DNA of 20,828 bases, from IMG/VR virus record IMGVR_UViG_3300033145_002252, positions 1-20,828 of that record; one strand, written 5' to 3'. The DNA comes from a virus. The position numbers and the translations under genes were made by a program. Shown piece after piece: positions 5,120 through 11,069 of the stretch. Under the pieces are notes generated by a model. The model ran no database searches. It worked only from the letters and a program-made list of their open reading frames with translations, and was not told where the DNA came from. Numbering within the stretch: the stretch's first letter is position 1; each line of letters starts with the position of its first letter.

Positions 5120-5926
5120 ATGATTGAAAAATGGAATTTCAGCGATAACGACCAAAATTCATCCAAACAGCTTATAAACCGCCAGAAATCAGCTTTAAGG
5201 TTAAGGTTGATTAAGGTCGACAGGGAGAAAAAATCCGGCATATTTCATAGCGAGAAGGATGGGAACATCGCAACAACCTTGAATAAGTGCGAATGTTACG
5301 ATTTTAACTATACCGGAAACTGGCAAAGAAAGAAATTTTCACCCTGCAAACATATATATAGGCTTGCAATTGAGCTTGGGTTAATGGAACCTGCATTTGT
5401 AGATTACAAGGCAAAGCGAGAAGATAAGGAGATAGAAGACCTTCTTTATGATTCTGAAAAAAAACTTCGATCATTAAAAAGCGCATCCGATCAGTGGGGT
5501 GGATGGGACGCAAAAATTCACAAAACTCGACCCCAAAGAAACAGGCAATATAGAGCGTATGAAATAATTAATGAATATACCTGCAAAGTACGTGAAAACT
5601 CTGCTGTGATAGGAGACTATAACGTTACATTGCGCTCATGCGATTGTTTTGATTTTGAAAACAGAGCACTTCCCTGTAAACACATATATTGTTTGGCGCT
5701 GCTAAAAAAAATTAACTTATATCTAACGCCGGAACAACATGAAGAGAAAAAGAAGGAGTTTATAGAGGATTTTGATGCAGAAACCGGGCCATCTATAAGC
5801 ATAACAGCATCAACACTCAGCAAGTTTGACACACTGATCTATGTGTTGCTGAAATATGTAGGATTGCAGAAATTGGGAGCAACATATCTTTCAAAGCGTC
5901 TAAAACTAAATGGAAAGATAGTATAA
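5120..5926 (+). CDS. Tandem SWIM zinc-finger protein
   Basis: A 268-residue protein with an excellent SD (AAGGAGG, 10 bases before the ATG). It holds two SWIM-type fingers of the form CxC...CxH: C57, C59, C76, H78 in the first (CECYDF, then SPCKHIYRLAIELG) and C174, C176, C186, H188 in the second (CDCFDF, then LPCKHIYCLALL). SWIM domains bind nucleic acid or protein and usually sit in larger proteins such as helicases or transposases. Here two make up most of a stand-alone protein. The region between (about 95-150) is charged. It lies between the repressor and the integrase genes, which suggests a role in lysogeny, DNA regulation or host interaction. The role is not known. Confidence 0.8.
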   Translation: MIEKWNFSDNDQNSSKQLINRQKSALRLRLIKVDREKKSGIFHSEKDGNIATTLNKCECYDFNYTGNWQRKKFSPCKHIYRLAIELGLMEPAFVDYKAKREDKEIEDLLYDSEKKLRSLKSASDQWGGWDAKIHKTRPQRNRQYRAYEIINEYTCKVRENSAVIGDYNVTLRSCDCFDFENRALPCKHIYCLALLKKINLYLTPEQHEEKKKEFIEDFDAETGPSISITASTLSKFDTLIYVLLKYVGLQKLGATYLSKRLKLNGKIV

Positions 5927-5950
5927 ACTTATGAGATATGAGGTATATAA

Positions 5951-6217
5951 ATGAATAATATGGCTGAGGCTTATGGGGTTTTGGTGTTTGGGATCGGGCT
6001 GGTGATAATGGTTACAAGTGTTTTTCTGTTTCTTCTGCCCTTCTTTGTTTTCAAAATCAGAAATCAGGTCATTGAGATGAACAAGAAGATGAACCAGATC
6101 ATCGAGCTGCTCGGAGGGCGGGTTACTGATTCCAAATACAAAATATGCCCGAAATGCCAGGCTAAAAACAGGTTAACGGATTATAACTGCGTCAGTTGCG
6201 GTGGCCCGTTGTTGTAA
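5951..6217 (+). CDS. Membrane-anchored zinc-ribbon protein
   Basis: 88 residues. A hydrophobic segment spans about residues 8-34 (from VLVFGIGLVIMV through FLFLLPFFVF). It is followed by an amphipathic helix (NKKMNQIIELLGG) and a C-terminal zinc ribbon KICPKCQ...CVSCGGPLL with two CxxC pairs. GAGG lies upstream of the ATG. The stop TAA overlaps the integrase ATG (TAATG), so integrase translation is probably coupled to it. The form suggests a small inner-membrane protein with a cytosolic metal-binding tip. Superinfection exclusion is possible but not shown. Confidence 0.7.
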   Translation: MNNMAEAYGVLVFGIGLVIMVTSVFLFLLPFFVFKIRNQVIEMNKKMNQIIELLGGRVTDSKYKICPKCQAKNRLTDYNCVSCGGPLL

Positions 6218-7248
6218 TGGCATACACACAGATAAAAGACGGCCGGTGGATATGTTACTACCGGGTTCGTGGTGAGGATGGTAAGAGCCGGGTAAAGAAG
6301 GAGTATTTCGGCAGGGGGGCGGAGGCTCAGGCTGCGGCGAAGGCCAGGGATGACGAGCTGGGGTTGAAAAAACGCAGGCCGAGGAACGTGACGCTGGGGC
6401 CGAGCCTGGCTGCTCTTGCGCAATCCTATTACGATAATAAAAACTTTAACGCCAATTCAAAGAAACATCTCTTTATCAGACTCGACTCAACTATAGTGCC
6501 GAACATTGGCAAAATACCGGCCATTAAACTTTCTCATCAGGACCTTGATAATTACGTGCAGAAACGCAGGCTGGATGGCGTCAAAAACTCCACGATTCGC
6601 AGGGAATTGACAGACATCAAGGCCATTCTGAACTGGTCGGTGTCGAGACATCCGCCGCTGATTCCGTTCAATCCTGTCCGGGACTATAAAAAGCCACCAT
6701 CGGACGACGCAATCATCCTGCCACCCACGCAAAAAGAATCACGGGCCATACTCAAAGCAGCATCGCCGCATATTAAACGCGTCATTAAGCTGGCATATTA
6801 TACCGGCCTGCGTCCCGGATCCGTAGAATTGTTGTCCTTAACCTGGAAACAGGTAAACTGGGAGGGCAAAACAATCCTGATAGTGTCCGCACATAAAGGC
6901 GGTCCTGAACAACGCCAGGTGCCGCTGCATAAACACTTTATTGAGCAATTAGAACAATGGTATGAGGAGGATGAAAAAGATGGCTATATAATACACTACA
7001 ACGGCAAACCCATCAAAACAATTAAGTCCGCATGGAAGGGAACTTTAGAACGGGCAGAAATCACCAGGAGGATCCGACCTTACGACCTGAGACACAACTT
7101 CATAACCCTTGCCTTGGAAGACGGCGCCGACATGAAAGCACTGTCGGAAATAGTCGGGTCCCGACCAGAAACCATCATGAAATATTATCAGCACGTCTCA
7201 AAAAAACTGCACCGCCAGACCGTGGCAAAGATTCCACCGCTGAAATAG
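6217..7248 (+). CDS. int: Tyrosine-recombinase integrase
   Basis: 343 residues from the ATG at 6217, which overlaps the previous stop. An upstream in-frame TTG at 6196 is less likely. Residues 1-50 form an arm-type DNA-binding domain (WICYYRVRGEDGKSRVKKEY), 60-150 the core-binding SAM-like domain, and 170-335 the catalytic domain. Visible catalytic residues are R199 (TGLRPGSVELLSLTW), K227 (SAHKGG), R292 (YDLRHNF) and the nucleophile Y324 (MKYYQHV). The usual box II His is Y289. The usual His/Trp of the 'LGH' position appears as S315 (IVGSRPET). The presumed att core, a tRNA-Val 3' part, lies 73 bases downstream, fitting a tRNA-targeting phage integrase. Confidence 0.92.
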   Translation: MAYTQIKDGRWICYYRVRGEDGKSRVKKEYFGRGAEAQAAAKARDDELGLKKRRPRNVTLGPSLAALAQSYYDNKNFNANSKKHLFIRLDSTIVPNIGKIPAIKLSHQDLDNYVQKRRLDGVKNSTIRRELTDIKAILNWSVSRHPPLIPFNPVRDYKKPPSDDAIILPPTQKESRAILKAASPHIKRVIKLAYYTGLRPGSVELLSLTWKQVNWEGKTILIVSAHKGGPEQRQVPLHKHFIEQLEQWYEEDEKDGYIIHYNGKPIKTIKSAWKGTLERAEITRRIRPYDLRHNFITLALEDGADMKALSEIVGSRPETIMKYYQHVSKKLHRQTVAKIPPLK

Positions 7249-7320
7249 TCCTGGGGATACAATTCCCAAAAATAGAAAATGGCCGATTTCTCGACCATCC
7301 TCTAACCTACTGATTTTATT

Positions 7321-7368
7321 TGGTAGGCACGAGTGGATTTGAACCACCGACTTCTACCGTGTCAGGGT
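7321..7368 (-). other. Partial tRNA-Val(GAC) 3' segment: presumed att core
   Basis: Read on the minus strand this gives an anticodon loop CTGACAC (anticodon GAC, plus 7361-7363) with part of its stem, a T arm (GGTGG, loop TTCAAAT, CCACT), the acceptor 3' strand CGTGCCT, discriminator A and CCA (plus 7321-7323). There is no D arm and no proper 5' half. Upstream sequence has an AGGCAC that could pair with the acceptor but is 6 bases too close, so this is not a whole tRNA. Phage integrases commonly carry the tRNA 3' half in attP to rebuild the gene. Phage genes flank it on both sides. Confidence 0.8.
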
Positions 7369-7392
7369 TGTGGGGGTGGTAAAAGTGCCTTT

Positions 7393-7419
7393 ATAACCGT
7401 TGGTTATGGGTTTTGTTTT
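7393..7419 (+). terminator. Possible weak terminator or protein site near att
   Basis: A perfect 6-bp dyad ATAACC-GTT-GGTTAT (7393-7407) is followed by GGGTTTTGTTTTG on the plus strand. It could end rightward integrase transcription beyond att, before the convergent late operon. The stem is AT-rich and the T-tract is broken, so it could instead be a recombination-factor site. Confidence 0.3.
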
Positions 7420-7451
7420 GGGGATATATTGTTGTATGCTCAGGGGCCGAT

Positions 7452-8021
7452 TTAATCACGGTTTTTTCTTATCGTGGCTGATAATGCGAGGCTGTAAAAC
7501 CTGTCTTGAGGGTCTTCGAGCATCGCTAACCTTTCTTCGTCCTTGCCACACCAAGTCCGATCACGGGTGAACGGATCTATTTGAGCCGCTTTGCTGCCGA
7601 TGTGAAAACTGAGCCATGGAGTGCCTATCGAGAAAGATGGCCAGACGAAAGCCGGTGTTCTTAAAACAAACCAGTGCAGAGCATACCACGGATTCCACAC
7701 CGTTCTCTTTGGCCAGTGATGAGGGGACAAAAGCATGATTTCTCGATATAATTTGCTACCGAAGAAGAACTCTGCATATTCAACACCTTCGTTGAGTATG
7801 TCTTGAATAACGAGCTTATCTTTTTTCCAAAATCCCGGTTTCCAAAAATAAGGAATCGGCCTGATAACTTTATCTATTGCCAGATCGATCTTGATTCCGA
7901 ACCCGGTTCTCATTTCCGGCGGAACTTCGTGGAAGTCATTATCATCAAAGAAATAACGTTTTACATATTTGCCACAGTAAAAAACATCCTTGCCCCATAT
8001 AAAAGAAAGCCCTTTTAACAT
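7452..8021 (-). CDS. Last late-operon protein, Trp-rich, unknown
   Basis: 189 residues, starting 4 bases after the holin stop with GAGG 8 bases upstream. It has no long hydrophobic helix but many aromatic residues (FWKPGFWKKD; HHWPKRTVWNPWYALHWFV; FVWPSFSIGTPW). It looks like a compact globular protein. No family is recognised. As the gene next to attP it is in the place where temperate phages often carry accessory (morons, lysogenic conversion) genes, but it seems to be in the late operon. The stop codon lies within 85 bases of the att core. Confidence 0.7.
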   Translation of the reverse strand: MLKGLSFIWGKDVFYCGKYVKRYFFDDNDFHEVPPEMRTGFGIKIDLAIDKVIRPIPYFWKPGFWKKDKLVIQDILNEGVEYAEFFFGSKLYREIMLLSPHHWPKRTVWNPWYALHWFVLRTPAFVWPSFSIGTPWLSFHIGSKAAQIDPFTRDRTWCGKDEERLAMLEDPQDRFYSLALSATIRKNRD

Positions 8022-8025
8022 TCCA

Positions 8026-8580
8026 TTAACCTCTTTTCATTGCCAGCAACGCTGTTTTGTCACCAGATGATTTGGTGGTTCCAAAGAAATAATTCATCAC
8101 ACTTCCAAAACCAGCAATTAAAGCACCACATAAAAGGAATATAGCCTGACTTGAAGATTCTGGCAACTCGACAAATGTCAAAAGAACCACACTGCCAAAG
8201 AAGCCGGCAACTATAGTCCACGCCAAAACATACAGGTTGATATCCTTTTTACCTGTTGCTTTTGCCATCTCAATTTCTCTGGTTCTGGCATTTTGGATAT
8301 CAGCCAGTTGTGCCTGATCTCTTTGCAAAGCTATCCGCTCCAGTTCGGTTTTGTTGTTTAACTCAATTGTCTTGAGCTTTATAACTGCATCGGGGTCTGC
8401 TTTGATGGCTTCATAAACAGCTTCCGGGTTATCAGCATCTTCAATTCCAAAAGCTGAAGCGATAAGTGATATTGCTCCACCTGCCAAACCTCCAACAGCG
8501 GTTCCTGCTGGCCCACCAATACACGTTCCAAGAATGGGCGCTGCTGATTTAACTAATCCAACCACTTTTGACCAATCCAT
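8026..8580 (-). CDS. GTA-type 3TM holin
   Basis: 184 residues from the ATG at 8580, with AAGGAG 8 bases upstream; an in-frame start at 8616 overlaps the previous gene. The N-terminal segment (about 5-45) is Gly/Ala-rich and hydrophobic (AAPILGTCIGGPAGTAVGG). It is followed by the family-typical EAIKADPDAVIKLK and a charged helix with NAR/REIE. Two more membrane helices follow (about 116-137 and 145-166). This matches the three-TM holin family first named for gene transfer agent release, from family knowledge. It would permeabilise the inner membrane so that the amidase at 9367 can reach peptidoglycan. Confidence 0.8.
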   Translation of the reverse strand: MDWSKVVGLVKSAAPILGTCIGGPAGTAVGGLAGGAISLIASAFGIEDADNPEAVYEAIKADPDAVIKLKTIELNNKTELERIALQRDQAQLADIQNARTREIEMAKATGKKDINLYVLAWTIVAGFFGSVVLLTFVELPESSSQAIFLLCGALIAGFGSVMNYFFGTTKSSGDKTALLAMKRG

Positions 8581-8596
8581 TTTAAATACTCCTTTA

Positions 8597-8998
8597 TTAA
8601 TGATCTCCTCCACCAAAAATGAGAGGACCTACAGGTCTTAAATTTATTTTTATCTGCCATGGCTGAACCACCCCATCAACAATGCCATGAGTTAACGAGG
8701 TGGCCCACTCACTATACTGAATTGTTTTTCCATCCTCTGCAAAATTCCAGGCTCTTACATAAAAGATATAAATACCAGCACTCTGAATACTAAGAGACGC
8801 TTCTAATAAAACTGTTGAATCTTCAGCTATTACTACAGCATCATCAATTCTATCTATATGCCAATAGTACCCAAGTGCTAAAGTAGAAGCATCCCATCGT
8901 ACTCCAAACTGCTGCCCAGTATAAAACTCATGTTCATACTGGGCATAAGCAGTGGTAGAGCAAAACAGAATAATTAAGAAAACAATTCTTTTAACCAT
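8597..8998 (-). CDS. Secreted beta-sandwich-like protein
   Basis: 133 residues with a clear signal peptide: basic MVKR, hydrophobic IVFLIILFCS, and TTAYA-Q as a signal peptidase I site. The mature part shows Fn3-like strands (GVRWDASTLALGYYWHID; SAGIYIFYVRAWNFAEDG). SD GGAGG lies about 8 bases from the ATG. It sits between a small structural protein and the holin. It may act in the periplasm or outside the host during lysis, or as a lysogenic-conversion factor. The function is unknown. A Sec signal on a protein of a phage late operon is notable. Confidence 0.75.
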   Translation of the reverse strand: MVKRIVFLIILFCSTTAYAQYEHEFYTGQQFGVRWDASTLALGYYWHIDRIDDAVVIAEDSTVLLEASLSIQSAGIYIFYVRAWNFAEDGKTIQYSEWATSLTHGIVDGVVQPWQIKINLRPVGPLIFGGGDH

Positions 8999-9014
8999 GC
9001 AAGTAGCCTCCGAA

Positions 9015-9344
9015 TTAAGCGTCTGAGAAATTCAAAGATCCCACCGGGTTCGGAGCTACAAAATCGAAAGGGACATCGTTCATCAAAGTCATAGACGCCT
9101 CGTTCCCTCTGTCGTCCACCGCTGCAACGCCTACATTATAGATACCGTCTCTTGTGGTCATGCCCGGCAAAGTTGAAATATCTACTTCCACCAATCCTTC
9201 AACATTCAAATTATTTCCTAAATCAAAAAACTGAGAGTCAACTGTAACCGGCGCCGGAACCTCTTCCATATACATTTTATTTGTTACAACATCCGGACTG
9301 TCTGATGGTTCAAATCTTAAAAACATTGATTTTACTTCTGCCAT
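9015..9344 (-). CDS. Small Fn3-like structural protein
   Basis: 109 residues with AGGAG 8 bases upstream. The pattern fits a single Ig/Fn3-type beta domain: VSIS-like strands ending GIYNVGVAAVDDRGNEASMT and a C-terminal VAPNPVGSLNFSDA. Similar small proteins occur near phage tail-fibre genes as decoration or adhesion domains. It shares style with the secreted protein downstream, which also looks Fn3-like. Confidence 0.65.
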   Translation of the reverse strand: MAEVKSMFLRFEPSDSPDVVTNKMYMEEVPAPVTVDSQFFDLGNNLNVEGLVEVDISTLPGMTTRDGIYNVGVAAVDDRGNEASMTLMNDVPFDFVAPNPVGSLNFSDA

Positions 9345-9366
9345 TTTTCATTCTCCTTTCGTGTGA

Positions 9367-9783
9367 TTATGTCTGGAAAAGTTTAATGGGGAATAGTTTT
9401 CCAGGACATGATTTATAGTCTGCAAGCTCTCGGTGACCAAACACATGCCGGGCCGGTATTTCAAATGTCTGCCTTAACGCTCTAACCAGTTTTAATCCGA
9501 GTGAAAGCATTTCATCCGGGACAGGCTCAACGTCATAATTTCCTGTAAAACAAATACCGAGACTGCGGCTATTCATATTCATCTGTGAACAGTGGGCACC
9601 GTTCTCGTTCCATGTTCTGCCCACAAGGATCTCGTAAGCGTCCCCGATCAGCTCCAGGCCGAAATGATATCCGATGTCTCTCCATCCAAGATCGTTGACA
9701 TGATAATCTCTTATAGCTCCCCAGCTTACTGTTGGGCCGTCTTTTGTTAAGCTGTGATGAAGGGTAATAAATTCAGGTTTCAT
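9367..9783 (-). CDS. N-acetylmuramoyl-L-alanine amidase (PGRP/T7 lysozyme type) endolysin
   Basis: 138 residues from the ATG at 9783, which overlaps the previous stop (ATGA), with GGAGG upstream. Zinc ligands of the T7-lysozyme-like fold can be placed: H9 (ITLHHS), H117 (VFGHREL) and C126 (KSCPGKLF). Y39 (IGYHFGLE) and K124 fit the other active-site positions known for this family. GICFTGNYDVEPVPDEM is the usual central motif. It cleaves the amide bond between MurNAc and L-Ala to lyse the host. It has no signal peptide, so it depends on the holin at 8026. The short, single-domain form suits a Gram-negative host. Confidence 0.93.
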   Translation of the reverse strand: MKPEFITLHHSLTKDGPTVSWGAIRDYHVNDLGWRDIGYHFGLELIGDAYEILVGRTWNENGAHCSQMNMNSRSLGICFTGNYDVEPVPDEMLSLGLKLVRALRQTFEIPARHVFGHRELADYKSCPGKLFPIKLFQT

Positions 9784-10100
9784 GGGTGAGCCTCCATATA
9801 TCCGTCGATTTTGCCGAGGGTGTGTTGTAGAGCCTCCCATTTTGTAGAGTCTTCTTTGCGAGCACGCTCTCTTTTTTTATCCATGTCGGATATAATTTTT
9901 TTGATCTCTTCCGTTTTTTTACAAAAATTCTCGTGCTCTTCTTTGCACTCGCTGCGTGGCACGTAGACCGTAACGCCGTCATTCCTATACAGAGCTTTTT
10001 TAAGCTTGGTTTCGTTCATGGTTCTGCTCCTTCGGATATCCCACCAGATAAACCCCAGGGCTCCTACCGCAACGATTCCCGGCAACCAGGTCATGTCCAT
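9780..10100 (-). CDS. Membrane-anchored coiled-coil protein, lysis accessory candidate
   Basis: 106 residues. There is one N-terminal hydrophobic segment (about 5-20, LPGIVAVGALGFIWW) with a basic flank (DIRRSR), then a charged region from about 50 to 90 (ECKEEHENFCKKTEEIKKII and onward) that should form a coiled coil. SD GGAGAAATA lies before the ATG, which overlaps the preceding stop (TAATG). Its stop overlaps the amidase start. The topology and position fit an inner-membrane spanin (Rz-like), but no matching outer-membrane lipoprotein partner is seen, so other roles are possible. Confidence 0.65.
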   Translation of the reverse strand: MDMTWLPGIVAVGALGFIWWDIRRSRTMNETKLKKALYRNDGVTVYVPRSECKEEHENFCKKTEEIKKIISDMDKKRERARKEDSTKWEALQHTLGKIDGYMEAHP

Positions 10101-10276
10101 TATTTCTCCTTTTCAGCGGCAGGAATCTTTACATTTCTGCAGGTGCCGTCTTCCCGCATATATCTGCAGCAGTGGCGCATGGGTGACTTCTCGGCATATT
10201 CGCAGGTCTGCTGCTTATCCCATGATATTTCATTGCACCGAGACAGGCCGTTGTATTTGCACAGGTTAGCCATCAT
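10100..10276 (-). CDS. 58-residue cysteine-rich protein
   Basis: An ORF starting at ATG 10276, with a second ATG immediately after it. GGAA lies upstream, and its stop is coupled to the next gene as TAATG. It contains six cysteines in a compact arrangement (LCKYNGLSRCNE, QQTCEYAEK, HCCRYM, GTCRNV), consistent with zinc binding or disulphides. No signal peptide is seen. No family is recognised. Overlap with its neighbour and the Cys spacing support a real gene. Confidence 0.6.
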   Translation of the reverse strand: MMANLCKYNGLSRCNEISWDKQQTCEYAEKSPMRHCCRYMREDGTCRNVKIPAAEKEK

Positions 10277-10312
10277 GTTTTTCCAGCTCTCTTTACCGTT
10301 TCCGTACCGAAA

Positions 10313-10594
10313 TCAAAGTGCGGCCTCTGCAATGAACGCATCTTTGACGATTGTAATCCTGTCGTCGCCACCGACCGCCGTTATATTATATAGAAACTTT
10401 CCCAAACTGCTCGGCACTAAATAATCATAATAATACGTGCCGGTCGCGGAGGTCTCCATATTGTCGGCAGTTATAACGGCAGCACCATCGGGATCGGTGA
10501 TGGATATTTTTACGGTGACGGGATCGGCGGGAGCCAGATCAACATCGGTAATATACGCATACAGCCTTGCCGTCTCACCTATTTGATATATCAT
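10313..10594 (-). CDS. 93-residue Ig-like structural protein
   Basis: A single beta-sandwich-like unit: GETARLYAYITDVDLAPADP, VTVKISITDPDGAAVI, TGTYYYDYLV and GKFLYNITAVG. The pattern is like macroglobulin/Ig-like adhesion domains seen in phage tail and baseplate decorations. AAGAGG precedes the ATG. It lies within a run of small structural genes downstream of the fibre-like protein. Confidence 0.7.
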   Translation of the reverse strand: MIYQIGETARLYAYITDVDLAPADPVTVKISITDPDGAAVITADNMETSATGTYYYDYLVPSSLGKFLYNITAVGGDDRITIVKDAFIAEAAL

Positions 10595-10603
10595 TATTAC
10601 CTC

Positions 10604-10972
10604 TTATACCGGATCTGCAAGTTCGTAGTCGAAGGTCGGAATCGTAACCGTCCCGCCGGATGTCAGTCCCTGCGACGTGCATGTGGTTGTTAATAATATC
10701 ACGGAGGACAGTGATAATACGATATGCAGCGCATCTCCGGTACCGGTGATGGAAACGTCCGCCTGTTCCGCGACAGCTATCTTTCTTCCGTCCGCATCGC
10801 CTTCGCCTATAACATAGTCTCCGGATCCATCGCCCGGTGTGAGGGTTACGTTTGCCAGGGTGTTAGTCAGATCGGCAGGTGTACCGACATCACTGCAAAC
10901 GTCCATCCGGTCGCATGTTGCCACTCTGTCCAGTGCATCGTCTAACACATCGTTATGTACGGTTTTTCCCAT
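10604..10972 (-). CDS. 122-residue phage structural protein
   Basis: It starts at ATG 10972 with AGGAG/AGGAAAA upstream. The N-terminus overlaps the end of the 38-residue mini-ORF in another frame. The first 25 residues are helical (DDALDRVATCDRMDVC). The rest is Gly/Thr-rich and beta (ANVTLTPGDGSGDYVIGEGD; DALHIVLSLSSVILLTTTCT), ending in a polar TVTIPTFDYELADPV. No family is named with confidence. The location suggests a virion or tail-associated part. Confidence 0.65.
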   Translation of the reverse strand: MGKTVHNDVLDDALDRVATCDRMDVCSDVGTPADLTNTLANVTLTPGDGSGDYVIGEGDADGRKIAVAEQADVSITGTGDALHIVLSLSSVILLTTTCTSQGLTSGGTVTIPTFDYELADPV

Positions 10973-11069
10973 TTTTCCTGTCTCCTATTTTGTTTAAGGT
11001 TACGGTTGCTTTCACGTTTTGAACTTCCAAAACCACTGATTTCTTTTTCTTCTCTTTTTTTTCTTCCAC
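10953..11069 (-). CDS. 38-residue Lys-rich mini-ORF with GTG start
   Basis: It starts with GTG at 11069, overlapping the preceding stop codon (TAGTG), with GGAGGAGG 7-8 bases upstream. The product opens with a strongly basic/acidic stretch (MEEKKEKKKKS) and then VVLEVQNVKATVTLNKIGD. The strong SD and stop-start overlap support translation. It also provides coupling to the next gene, whose start lies inside it. Confidence 0.5.
   Translation of the reverse strand: MEEKKEKKKKSVVLEVQNVKATVTLNKIGDRKNGKNRT

Noticed and set aside
7321-7390. Complete tRNA-Val gene
   Set aside because: No D arm and about 6 bases too short between the putative acceptor 5' strand and the anticodon. Only the 3' part is present.
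7281-7453. GGCCGATTT direct repeat (7281-7289 and 7445-7453) as integrase arm sites
   Set aside because: Only two 9-base copies, one overlapping a stop codon; too little for an arm-site claim.
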